A stretch of DNA of 64,000 nt. It comes from Mariannaea sp. PMI_226 (taxonomy: Eukaryota; Ascomycota; Sordariomycetes; Hypocreales; Nectriaceae). The stretch spans positions 3,906,001 to 3,970,000 of the forward strand of contig JANFOG010000002.1 of NCBI GenBank assembly GCA_024336345.1, read 5' to 3'. The notes under the pieces were generated by a model that made no database searches, was not told where the DNA came from, and saw only the letters and a list, made by a program, of their open reading frames with translations. Position 1 is the stretch's first letter. The number at the start of each line of letters is the position of its first letter. Below are positions 35,768 to 48,490 of this stretch, in pieces. The position numbers and the translations under genes were made by a program.

Positions 35768-38446
35768 ATGGGGCTGATCAGGTCCCTACGGACCCGTGAA
35801 CCACGGCTTCCCCTTTACCGCAAGCTCCAGTCTCCTACCAAAGAGCACTGCTCCGACGACGAATGGCTCTCAGAAGATGACACCGAACAAAATTCACGGG
35901 GCTCCTCAAGGAGTACTTCTGGTTCAAGCAGCGGCTTGCTGCTGTCGCCTAGGAAGAGCAAAGTTACACCTATGCGACGGCCCGCCGGCGTATACCCATA
36001 CCGATTGCCAGCAAAGGTAACACGATATCTGGTCTGCACTGTGATAGGAATCATTGTTGTCATGATCCTTTCCCTGGTGCGGGCGAGTCAAATCGAGAAT
36101 TGGAAGGTTGCCAATGGTCAATTAGAAAGCAGACCAACACCTCCTCCAGTATGGGAAAAGTTCCCATTTCTGGAGAGATATTACGGTGGTCTTGAAACCT
36201 TGCTTACCAAGGAGGACAACAAGCCTGAGTACCCTCACATAATCAAGGACGAGCCAAACCTGCTCAAGGAAACCAAACAAGAGAAGGAGCAGGAGAAGGA
36301 GCTCAAGGAAGAGCTAGCCGCAGAGGATAGTGAAATTATCGAATCTGCGAATGATGCCGAAACCAAACATGAAGAACAAACTGAACCGACTTCCAACAAA
36401 GTATCAGAAGAAACCAAGCGGGATGTCTCCTCAAGCCGTGGATGGAATGGATATAGGGGAAGAAATGAGGAATCGGATATTCAGGAATGCTTCCTCGACG
36501 AAGCCGCCACAATCCGGGTTCCAGAACTCAGATACTACAACGGGCGACCGAAGGGATTCCCTGAGCACATTATTGGTTCGTTTGAGGTTCTAAAACTGCC
36601 TGAGGATATCTGCTTTGACCGCTACGGCCGATACGGCCCCTACGGCTTTGGCTACTCCTCACGCAACGGTGGATTGAGTGTCGGCGAACATGGAGAAAAG
36701 AACGGATCTGAAGCTGTATGGGAGAAGACTCCTCGAGTTGACTTTCGCTCAGTCGACTGGGCTGATGTCCAACGTCGATGCTTCAAGGCGAATTCGGACC
36801 GATATCATGATGTTCCACACCGGACACTCACGCCCCATGGTTTCTACATTCAAGAATCCGGAAAGTTCACCAAGACTGAAAATGAGAAACGAGCTGAGCC
36901 ATCCGCCATTGCGACCCCTATTCCATCCCATAGCCTAAACAGCACTGATGGCCTCAAAAAGGAAGCCAAGGAGACTTCCAAGGCGACCACGGATGACAAG
37001 AAGACGAATGAAAAGAAACGATCAAGAACGGCTGTGGTTGTGCGGTGCTGGGATGAGTACCAGTGGCACGAAGATGACATTGCTCACATGCGGTCTCTTA
37101 TCACTGAGCTCGCTGTAGCATCTGGAGGTCGATATGATATTCATCTGCTTGTGCAGGTCAAGAATGACGCTGACCACCCCATCTGGGCGGATGAGGGCGT
37201 CTACTTGCAGCGAATCGAGGATGTCATCCCCGCCGAGTTTCGAAACATTGTGACTCTCTGGACGGAGACCCAGATGCTCTCCTTGTACCAGGGTATCTAC
37301 GACCTCTTCAGCCGCGGTCCCGAATTACCTGTTCACGGCGTGTACCGCGGCCTATCCATGGCCATGCAGTACTTTGCGTACATGCACCCCGAGTACGATT
37401 ACTTCTGGCAATGGGAGATGGATGTTCGTTACACTGGCCACTACTACGACCTGTTTACCAAGATCGAGAACTGGGCCGCGGCACAGCCACGCAAAGGGCT
37501 TTGGGATCGCAATGCCCGCTTCTACTTCCCTAGCATTCATGGCAGCTGGGATGATTTCTCTCAAATGTCCCGTGTTCAGACCGAAATGGGCGTCGTCGGG
37601 GCCGACGATGTCTGGAAGAACGTGCCAGGTCTTGACGGTAAATCCCATGAGAAGGACACCAGGAGGAGCCAGAAGGCCATCTGGGGTCCTGTCCGCCCAG
37701 AGGACAACGACGACTGGCTCGAACCAGCCAACGATCCCATTCCACCGATCGCTTATGAGCAAGATCGCTTCCAGTGGGGAGTGGACGAGGAGGCGGACTA
37801 CATCTCGCTCAATCCCATGTTCGACCCTGAGGGCACGACCTGGGGCCTCAGAGACGATATCACAGGTTACAACCGCACCGCAAGCCCACCGCCCCGTCGT
37901 GCCAACATCATCACAACATCTCGCATGTCCCGGCGTCTGCTCATGACCATGCACAAGATGACGGCTCTCAAGAAGCAGTTCGCCTTCCCCGAGATGTGGC
38001 CTGCGACTGTGGCTCTGCAGCACGGGTACAAGGCCGTCTTTGCGCCACATCCGGTGTTTGTCGACCGCGCGTGGCCCGTTGAGTACATGGCGCAAATGTT
38101 CAACAACGGCCGCGATGGTGCGAGCGGCGGCTCCAGAACCAGCATCTTTGGCGATCGCGAGCACAACATGCACGGCCTCTCGTGGTTCTACAACTCGGGC
38201 TTCGCGCCTAACCTTTACCGCCGCTGGCTAGGCCTTAAGGTCAACAATGATGGGGGTGAGGAGTTTGAGACAACTGAGGATCATAGCAAGAGCGGCAAGG
38301 GTGTGGGCAACATGCGTGGCGGCGAGGGTCGCATGTGTCTCCCGCCTATGCTGCTTCATCCCATCAAAGATGTCCAAGTTCCCGTCGAGGTACCAGATCA
38401 AAAAGCGGGCGAGGAAGAGGCTCCCGTATCTGATCCTTCAGCGTAA
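35768..38446 (+). CDS. DUF3405 family glycosyltransferase-like type II membrane protein
   Basis: Single exon, 892 residues. A basic and Ser-rich cytosolic tail precedes one membrane segment at about residues 86-104. A Lys/Glu-rich stalk with low-complexity repeats (about 165-230) follows. The luminal region holds the DUF3405 signature: a conserved ECFLDEAATIRVP segment, then VVRCWDEYQWHEDD, GRYDIHLLVQVKND, and the pair GVYRGLSMAMQYFAYMHPEYDYFWQWEMDVRY, which recalls a GT-A fold with an acidic metal-binding cluster. The C-terminal part has HGYKAVFAPHPVFVDRAW and a histidine/glycine-rich block. The family is fungal and uncharacterised; a Golgi glycosyltransferase acting on wall or secreted glycans is an inference. 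The ATG at 35768 is the first in frame. Confidence 0.85.
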   Translation: MGLIRSLRTREPRLPLYRKLQSPTKEHCSDDEWLSEDDTEQNSRGSSRSTSGSSSGLLLSPRKSKVTPMRRPAGVYPYRLPAKVTRYLVCTVIGIIVVMILSLVRASQIENWKVANGQLESRPTPPPVWEKFPFLERYYGGLETLLTKEDNKPEYPHIIKDEPNLLKETKQEKEQEKELKEELAAEDSEIIESANDAETKHEEQTEPTSNKVSEETKRDVSSSRGWNGYRGRNEESDIQECFLDEAATIRVPELRYYNGRPKGFPEHIIGSFEVLKLPEDICFDRYGRYGPYGFGYSSRNGGLSVGEHGEKNGSEAVWEKTPRVDFRSVDWADVQRRCFKANSDRYHDVPHRTLTPHGFYIQESGKFTKTENEKRAEPSAIATPIPSHSLNSTDGLKKEAKETSKATTDDKKTNEKKRSRTAVVVRCWDEYQWHEDDIAHMRSLITELAVASGGRYDIHLLVQVKNDADHPIWADEGVYLQRIEDVIPAEFRNIVTLWTETQMLSLYQGIYDLFSRGPELPVHGVYRGLSMAMQYFAYMHPEYDYFWQWEMDVRYTGHYYDLFTKIENWAAAQPRKGLWDRNARFYFPSIHGSWDDFSQMSRVQTEMGVVGADDVWKNVPGLDGKSHEKDTRRSQKAIWGPVRPEDNDDWLEPANDPIPPIAYEQDRFQWGVDEEADYISLNPMFDPEGTTWGLRDDITGYNRTASPPPRRANIITTSRMSRRLLMTMHKMTALKKQFAFPEMWPATVALQHGYKAVFAPHPVFVDRAWPVEYMAQMFNNGRDGASGGSRTSIFGDREHNMHGLSWFYNSGFAPNLYRRWLGLKVNNDGGEEFETTEDHSKSGKGVGNMRGGEGRMCLPPMLLHPIKDVQVPVEVPDQKAGEEEAPVSDPSA

Positions 38447-38979
38447 CGTGAGGGATTCAACGAGATGAGAGTTTTTGTCTATTTGTACATTCCGTAACTT
38501 AAGGACATATGAGTTCGGCGTTCAGGCTGGGTGTTATTCTTGTTATTATTGGGTGGGAGGCATTTACCTGTCTAGAAGGATTTCATGTTGTTTTGATTCC
38601 GAGATGAAAATGAACAACGCCGCTGGATGATAATGACTTGCTGAAATAAAATGTTCTCACTTTCTCCCTACCATCTCAATAATATGACATGCGAATTGTG
38701 TAAAGGTCGGCACATTCTGCTTGTTTGATAACAAGCACATACTCCTTGGTAGACGTAAATATATTCATACACACGCTCATATTACCACAAATGCTCAGTT
38801 CCTCCATTGCCTTTTTTCCCGTGTGCCAGTCCATCTGAACTCCCAAGTCTGTCCCTTGTCATACGCCAGCAGGAATCAAGAGACACAAGCACCCTCCGCC
38901 TTTCCCATACACAGATTATTCGCTAGACGGAGATGAGTGCGTACGCAGTTCGCAGTCGTCATAATTTATCGTGAGCCCC
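38447..38979. other. convergent 3' space
   Basis: 3' flanks of the DUF3405 gene (+) and EMP24 (-). AT-rich, with no other element seen. Confidence 0.55.
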
Positions 38980-39786
38980 TCATACCACGCGCTTAACCTC
39001 GAAGAAGCGACGTAGCCACCAGACCTGGAACAGGGACTCGCCAATGACAATTCCAATAACAAACATGTTCCACCACTTGACTCGGTTGTTGGTACTCTCG
39101 GCGGTGTTGCGGTGGGTGCGCTCACGGATGATGATGTACTGCTGTTCGTCCTTGACCTGGGCGAGAAGCTCGGAGAGACGACGGACTGGAGAGAAGGGGC
39201 AAATATGTTAGTTTATGGAAGGGGAGTCTAGGGGGGTTATATTGTATGTACCTTCGCTGTCGAGAGGATCGCTAGGGGCATCAGACTCGCTGACATAGAC
39301 AATGCCGTGGACGTTGAATGAGACTTCCTTGCTGTTGGCGCCCCAGTGTTCGTTACCAAAGCAGTAGGTGTATTTGCCATCGTGCTTGGCAGTGAAGGAG
39401 TAGTCGCCATTGGAGATGCTCTTCTCGTTGGTTTCATACTGGCCGATAGGATTGGTGATCTGTCAAGATCAAACAGTGATTAGCAGCCTGCCAGTTTATT
39501 TCGTGTAATTTCGCTGCCTTGAGCTCATGGCAAGCTCCCCCTTGTTTAACAACCTAGGGGGAGCTCCGGGGCGGGAATGACAACATACCCAGAAGTCGAT
39601 ATCGAGGTTGCCTGCGCTTCCAAACTCACGATCTCCAACCTGGAAGGTCACAGTCATCACATCGTCCTTGTGGAGACTCTCATGGAAACACTCTCGGCCG
39701 TGGGCGGGGAGGACAATGTTGTGAGCGGCAACGGCCTGGAAGACAGTCGCAGCGAGGAGAGCCCTCGCGGCGTTGAGAAAATACAT
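38980..39786 (-). CDS. EMP24: p24-family COPII cargo receptor EMP24, three exons
   Basis: Join complement of 38980..39185, 39252..39459 and 39589..39786, 203 residues, equal to the yeast protein. EMP24 cycles between ER and Golgi in the p24 complex and helps load GPI-anchored proteins into COPII vesicles. The signal peptide (MYFLNAARALLAATVFQAVAA) is followed by the GOLD domain, with HNIVLPAHGRECFHESL and YTYCFGNEH providing the paired cysteines. A heptad region contains VKDEQQYIIIRERTHRNTAEST. A single membrane segment (WWNMFVIGIVLGESLFQVWWL) and the short tail RRFFEVKRVV follow, with the FF motif for COPII and a basic-hydrophobic end. Both introns (129 and 66 nt) keep the frame. The match to Emp24 rather than Erv25 or the Erp proteins rests on the HN(I/V)LLPA start and the tail. 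Confidence 0.95.
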
Positions 39787-42976
<3,190 letters not shown>

Positions 42977-44192
42977 GATGATTGAAGAGAGGCCTCTGAA
43001 CAAACCCGCCTTGACCCTCCTTCTCTCCGCCACATAACGTTCTCATGGTTCTACACGACTCGAGGTTTCGGTTGTAATTTGCAAAGTTATCGGTCAACCA
43101 ATCGAAATTAATCCATGATCCAATATCACGTCTCTTCTTTTACAGCTCTCCACTTGTCTCTCCCCAACTGGTGCTTTTGTGAGCCCTGATCAAAAAACTG
43201 CTCGTTCGTTTCCTTGTCTTCCTCCCAGTTGACTACGAGGACCACAACCGTGCTTTCTTTTATTCTCTGGAGGAAAAGTCAGGTGGTTGGTGGAGGCGTC
43301 TTTTGGGGAAATTCCGGGATATTTGTACAGTCGAGTGTTTGTTTTCTTTTGAAATGAATACATTGTCACCAATTGTGGTGCTCTCTTGTTTTGTTTTTGA
43401 AAATCTTTTTTTGTTCCTTCTCCTTTCGTTCCTTTTCAATGAGGTTATCTTATCTACTCTTCACGGTTTGTGCACGACTCTCTCATCCTGTCTGCCTTGA
43501 AAGCTTTCTTCTACAACATTGTGTGACCAAGAGAATCCAAGCGAGCCATCTTGGTGTGGTGATGAGCTGTCACCTGACCCCGGAATGTGTAGAACAACCT
43601 ACATTTTCATCTATTTCGTCTACTTTTACTATTTCTTTCCATTGACCATAGGTTTGTCACTTGTATCAGATTGAATCAGGATTGGCTTATGAGGTTATGT
43701 ACTGGTGTGGCACCTTGACGAGGGGCATGGATTGGACGTCTTTGTCATCAGCATCATGTGGACTGTGGATGTTAGTTAGTAAAGGGTTTAGTGAATGAAA
43801 ATGATACGTCATTATGAGAAGTAGAATTTATTGCAGTCATGAATATCCTGCTCTATAGTCTTTGTATCTCATTCGTTCCCCATCCTTACTATTCGTGCTT
43901 CTCGAAGCTAGAGTCTGGTTGGGGGTAGGTTATGTTCTGTCATGTTTTGGATTTCACCGCGGGCGCTTGACCTATGGTCATAACGGGCATGTTCACAGTG
44001 GCCTCGAGAAGTATAGAAATAATGTAAATAATACAAAACATTGAGAGGAATATCGATTTCCTATTCTATAATGGTATCAACTATGTACTGCCTTTGTCCG
44101 TGAAATATAACCAGGGTATGTCATCCTTTTTGATACAATTATTATACATATTACACATAAACTCGTCAGAAAATTCTCAGAGCGCTCAAGGC
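42977..44192. other. convergent 3' space
   Basis: 3' flanks of ARF1 (+) and HSP78 (-). The region is T-rich on the plus strand at 43370-43460, and the frames are short. No gene or RNA is recognised. Confidence 0.55.
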
Positions 44193-46562
44193 TCAAGCGG
44201 TTTGGGGCACGATACTGATTTCGAGGCCTTCTTTGTCATCACGGATCTTGATCTCAGCCGTCTCGCCCATCTTCAGCTGTCCTTTGATGATCTTATCAGC
44301 GAGCCCGTTTCCAATCTCGTTGGTGATGAGCCGGTTCAGCGGACGCGCGCCAAACTTGGGGTCGTAACCGCGTTCGGCGAGCCAATCCTTAGCATCGTTT
44401 GGAATGGACAGAGTGATTCTGCGGTCATCAAGCCGTTGCTGAAGCTCTCTGAGGCGGATGTCGACGATGTCGCGGATCGCTGCGAGGGCGAGGCGCTTGA
44501 AGATGATAAATGAGTCGATACGGTTCAGGAACTCGGGTGGATAAGACGCGGCGACGACGTCCATTACAGCCTTGCGAACATCAGGGTCGATATTGCCGTC
44601 GGGTGTCTCCTTGTAAGGGTGCAGATGATTCTGGCCGACGAGGATGTCGGCGCCGAGGTTGGACGTCAGAACGATGATGGTATTCTTGAAGTCGACCTTA
44701 TGACCCTGGGCATCAGTGAGGTAACCCTCGTCAAGAACCTGCAGCAAGAGGGCTGAGATATCTCGGTGTGCCTTCTCGAATTCGTCAAAGAGTAGAACGG
44801 CGTAGGGTTTCCGTCGAACGGCCTCGGTCAACTGGCCGGCGTCCTCATAACCAACATAGCCAGATGGTGCACCGATCAGGCGAGAGATGGTATGCTTCTC
44901 CTGGAACTCCGACATATCGAAACGGACGACAGCCGACTCGGTAGAGAAGAGAAACCCGGCAAGCTTCTTGCAGAGCTCCGTCTTACCTACGCCGGTAGGA
45001 CCAAGGAAGAAGAAGGAGGCGAGAGGACGGTTCTCGCCGCTCAGGCCGGCTCGCTGAAGTCGGACTGCATTTGAGACAGCCTTGATAGCCTCATCTTGGC
45101 CCTTGACAGAGTCGCTCAGAGTATCCTCCATGTGAACCAGCTTCTCAATGTGTCCAGAGCTCAGCTTGGTCACAGGGATGCCGGTAATCCTAGAGACAAC
45201 ATTTCCGATGTCGTCGGCGGTAACCGAGTCGTGGATGAGCACATCATCTTGGGGTTCCTGAGACTCGCCTTCTTTCGGGAGCTTCTGTTCCAGATCCGGG
45301 ATCACGCCGAATCTAAGTTCAGATGCACGGCCAAAGTTGCCCTCTCGTTGAGCTTGCTCCAGCTCAAACTTAGCCTTGTCGAGGTTCTCCTGGATTTTCT
45401 TGACCGAATCAATTTCGGCCTTTTCTTTATCCCAACGAGCATTCAATCCGGAAATCTCCTCATTGTACTTTCGGAGGTCCTCCTCGAGCTTCTCACGACG
45501 CTCCTTGCTGGCCACGTCGTTTTCCTTTCGAAGGCTTTCAAGCTCGATTTGGATTGTCATAATCTTATGGTCCAGACGCATGATATCCTCCGGTTTGGAT
45601 TCGTGTTGCAGCTTGAGGTGACTGGCCGCTTCATCCATAAGATCAATGGCCTTGTCAGGGAGGAATCGGTCAGTTATGTAGCGATTGGACAAGGATGCGG
45701 CCGCGACCAAAGCTCCGTCAGTGATTCGGACACCATGATGGACCTCATACTTGTCTTTGATGCCTCGAAGAATGCTAATAGTGTCTTCGACGGTTGGCTC
45801 GCTGACAGTGATTGGCTGAAATCGTCGCGCCAGCGCGGCGTCTTTCTCAATTTGGCGATACTCGTTCAATGTGGTGGCGCCGCAGCATTGCAGTTCTCCT
45901 CGTGCAAGGGCGGGTTTCAATAAGTTGGAAGCATCAATAGAACCTTCCGCCTTTCCAAGACCAAGTAGCGTGTGCAGCTCATCGATGAAGAGTATCACCT
46001 CACCCTCCGCTTTTTCCACTTCGCTAAGGACCTTTTTCAATCTCTCCTCAAAATCGCCTCGGAACTTGGCGCCAGCAATCAGTGACCCAAGATCCAAGCT
46101 GATAACTCTTTTGTTCTTGACACTTTCAGGGACATCACCACGGACAATACGCAGTGCAAGTCCCTCGAGAATTGCCGTCTTTCCTGTTCCCGCATTACCG
46201 ATGAGAACAGGGTTGTTCTTCGTGCGACGCGAGAGAATCTGAATAGTTCTCTGAATTTCGGCATCCCTACCAATCACGGGATCTAGCTTTCCGTCTCTTG
46301 CACGCGCCGTCAAGTCAATACCGAATTGTTCAAGGGCAGGTTTCTCCTCTTCACCACCCAGATTCATCCGGTGTGTTCCACCAGGAGGATGAGGTCTTCT
46401 GCCATTGGCATATGTTCGAACCGTGGAGACAGTCGGGAGCAATCGTGTTGTGGTTGGGCGAGCGATCTGCGCTGTCAAGACTCGTGTAAGTGGTCGGATG
46501 GATCGGGTGGGATTAACCGCAAGACGCTGTGCGGAGGTGATCAATTGCCTGCGTGCCTGCAT
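44193..46562 (-). CDS. HSP78: mitochondrial ClpB-type disaggregase HSP78
   Basis: 789 residues, single exon. HSP78 works in the mitochondrial matrix with Hsp70 to resolve aggregates after heat. The ATG at 46562 opens an Arg-rich presequence without acidic residues that ends near VRTYANG. In-frame codons continue upstream to a further ATG at 46709, but that start would bury the presequence. Like yeast Hsp78 it lacks the ClpB N-domain. AAA1 has Walker A GNAGTGKT and Walker [14 protein letters not shown]. The coiled-coil M-domain follows ([19 protein letters not shown] to [11 protein letters not shown]). AAA2 has GPTGVGKT and [12 protein letters not shown], then LTSNLGAD and the C-terminal D2-small domain ([17 protein letters not shown]). 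It diverges from eL6. Confidence 0.96.
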   Translation of the reverse strand: MQARRQLITSAQRLAVNPTRSIRPLTRVLTAQIARPTTTRLLPTVSTVRTYANGRRPHPPGGTHRMNLGGEEEKPALEQFGIDLTARARDGKLDPVIGRDAEIQRTIQILSRRTKNNPVLIGNAGTGKTAILEGLALRIVRGDVPESVKNKRVISLDLGSLIAGAKFRGDFEERLKKVLSEVEKAEGEVILFIDELHTLLGLGKAEGSIDASNLLKPALARGELQCCGATTLNEYRQIEKDAALARRFQPITVSEPTVEDTISILRGIKDKYEVHHGVRITDGALVAAASLSNRYITDRFLPDKAIDLMDEAASHLKLQHESKPEDIMRLDHKIMTIQIELESLRKENDVASKERREKLEEDLRKYNEEISGLNARWDKEKAEIDSVKKIQENLDKAKFELEQAQREGNFGRASELRFGVIPDLEQKLPKEGESQEPQDDVLIHDSVTADDIGNVVSRITGIPVTKLSSGHIEKLVHMEDTLSDSVKGQDEAIKAVSNAVRLQRAGLSGENRPLASFFFLGPTGVGKTELCKKLAGFLFSTESAVVRFDMSEFQEKHTISRLIGAPSGYVGYEDAGQLTEAVRRKPYAVLLFDEFEKAHRDISALLLQVLDEGYLTDAQGHKVDFKNTIIVLTSNLGADILVGQNHLHPYKETPDGNIDPDVRKAVMDVVAASYPPEFLNRIDSFIIFKRLALAAIRDIVDIRLRELQQRLDDRRITLSIPNDAKDWLAERGYDPKFGARPLNRLITNEIGNGLADKIIKGQLKMGETAEIKIRDDKEGLEISIVPQTA

Positions 46563-46987
46563 GTTGGCAATTTCAGCTCGATTAATATGATCAGCTTCAA
46601 AGGTGATATAATTATGCGCAAGAAGAAAAGAACAGCAGAAGCACAAGGGCCCTGAGGAAGACTGTCCGGCAATATCTATAGCTCCGACAGCTTTGCCGAG
46701 ACGTCTCATGACGACACCAGCACTTTCTGGCACTTTCCGAAGTCACTTCTGCCCCGATAATGCGTTATCTTATCATCACGTGGGGGAAGCCCCATGTCCG
46801 GCTCGCTGAGCAGGCACAAGGATACGTATCTGGTCCTAATCTGGTTAGCTCCAGAGGGTTCACATTTTGATTCCCACAAACTCGCTAGCGGCTTTCACAA
46901 AGAATTCCAACATTTCGGGCGCATCATCACCAAGTGTCTTCCTTTCCTTACCACCCAACCCTAACCACCAGCCAGGAGAGTGTCACC
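46563..46987. promoter_or_regulatory. shared divergent promoter of HSP78 and eL6
   Basis: 425 bp lie between the start codons. I looked for regular heat-shock elements (alternating GAA/TTC with 2-nt spacing) and found only imperfect spacings, such as TTCCGAA near 46735. No TATA box is clear. Coupling of a ribosomal protein gene and a heat-shock gene on one promoter is the notable feature. Confidence 0.45.
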
Positions 46988-47947
46988 ATGTCGGCGAAGC
47001 CCACGACCAAGACGTTCGGAAAGTCGACCCGGGAGGTTCCCGCCCCCTCGGAGAAGGCCAAGAAGTGGTACAGCGCCGAAGATGATGTCGAGCAGAAGAA
47101 GGTGAGTTTTATGAAAGATGCCTTTGTCAAACTCACTTGACATACATACTCGCCATGAGAGGCGCGGATTGCTATGGATTCGAATGGGATGCGTTGCACG
47201 AGGGCAATGCCGCCGCCATGTCGAGAGCCGCAGTTTTGGAGTTAGGGCTCGCAAAAGTCGAAGCTTTCGAAACTTCCAAATGGCACACATACAATCCGCG
47301 CCGGCTTCGATATGAGGATTGGCAACGTCGATATCATGCAACGGCTTCAGTATTTCTACATCTACAGTCACTGACAGTTGAAAAACTCAGGTCCGCAAGG
47401 CTGTCCGATCCTGGACTCCCCGCAAGTCCCTCGAGCCCGGTACCGTCCTCATCCTCCTCGCTGGCCGCTTCCGTGGCAAGCGAGTCATCCTCCTGAAGAC
47501 TCTTGACCAGGGTGTCCTCCTCGTCACCGGCCCCTTCAAGATCAACGGTGTCCCTCTCCGACGAGTCAACTCCCGATACGTCATCGCCACTTCCTACAAG
47601 GTCGACATCTCCGGCCTTGATGAGAAGAAGGTTGAGGAGATCTCGCAACCCAAGTACTTCACCGCCGAGAAGGCCAAGGAGAAGGCTGGCGAGGAGGCTT
47701 TCTTCAAGCAGGGCGAGAAGCCCCAGGTATGATTTTCCGATCACGGAAATAATTTTTTGTGGATTTTGTGTGACTGACTCGGGTGGCTCTGTAGAAGAAG
47801 GAGATCAACAGCAGCCGTGCTGCTGACCAGAAGGCCATCGACAAGGCTCTCATTGCCAACATCAAGAAGGTGGATCTGCTGGCTAGCTACCTGTCCAGCT
47901 CTTTCAGCTTGCGAAAGGGTGACAAGCCCCACGAGATGGCGTGGTAA
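46988..47947 (+). CDS. RPL6: 60S ribosomal protein eL6, three exons
   Basis: Join 46988..47101, 47391..47726 and 47795..47947, 200 residues. Exon 1 (38 codons) ends [14 protein letters not shown] at a GTGAGT donor. The 289-nt first intron contains an 11-bp inverted repeat that closes a likely structured RNA. Exon 2 encodes the KOW-like core ([32 protein letters not shown], then [15 protein letters not shown]) and exon 3 the C-terminal helices ([20 protein letters not shown] to [13 protein letters not shown]). Spacing to HSP78 on the other strand is 425 bp. Ribosomal protein introns in fungi often carry autoregulatory or snoRNA elements. Confidence 0.96.
47161..47302 (+). other. candidate structured RNA element in eL6 intron 1
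   Basis: A perfect 11-base inverted repeat, GGCGCGGATTG at 47161-47171 and CAATCCGCGCC at 47292-47302, encloses 120 nt. Inside are three further possible hairpins: GCGTTGC/GCAATGC (47191-47197 with 47204-47210, one G-U pair), GAGCC/GGCTC (47225-47229 with 47246-47250) and TCGAA/TTCGA (47258-47262 with 47266-47270). Together they would form a multi-branched fold. It could be an autoregulatory element that the protein binds, or an unrecognised intronic RNA. It does not fit a standard C/D or H/ACA layout. The inverted repeat is directly visible; the fold and function are inferred. Confidence 0.5.
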
Positions 47948-48490
47948 ACATGTTCAATCTTGAGCCGGGGCTGGGGGAAATACTGGGGTCGCGACGACGG
48001 GTTGTAGAACGGGAAGGGTCTCCGAAATGGGCTGGTTTAGCCAATTGCATTTGGAAGTCGACGGCATCGGTCACATTTTGGCGTCTGTAATCAGGTTTTA
48101 CAGTCAAGAAAAAAACAAACGAGCATACAAAATCTACCAGGCTTCCGGTGAGAGGCTGTCATGATAAAGAAACCATCAGGAGCATCCACCATTCCCTTCT
48201 TATGACGATGTGACGAAAAAGCAAAACGACAACAACCTGAGCGACCTATGTGTAGGTTCTTCAGGCCAGGCAGGGAATTGACATTAGGTCGGATGTGAAG
48301 AAAAGAAGAAAAAAGGCCCAACGATGTGTATATCTTGGATTGGCGGATCATCACTGATCCAATGTGGTTATGAGAGACTCTGTCTGGGCCATGCCGATAT
48401 AGCATCATACATGGCTAACTTTCTATTCTACACTATCTGGCCCTTATTTCATGATAAAAGCACCAAATGATTTCTCCCATAAGATTTAGT
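47948..48490. other. convergent 3' space
   Basis: 3' flanks of eL6 (+) and DPP III (-). Nothing else is recognised. Confidence 0.55.

Noticed and set aside
46563..46709. Upstream start for HSP78 at 46709
   Set aside because: It would place 49 non-presequence residues, including acidic ones, before a clear mitochondrial leader.
46720..46760. Heat-shock element upstream of HSP78
   Set aside because: TTC and GAA blocks are present but their spacing is 1 base instead of 2.
47309..47375. C/D snoRNA at the end of eL6 intron 1 (ATGAGGA to CTGA)
   Set aside because: The C box is off consensus and the CTGA coincides with the splice branch region; no guide was recognised.
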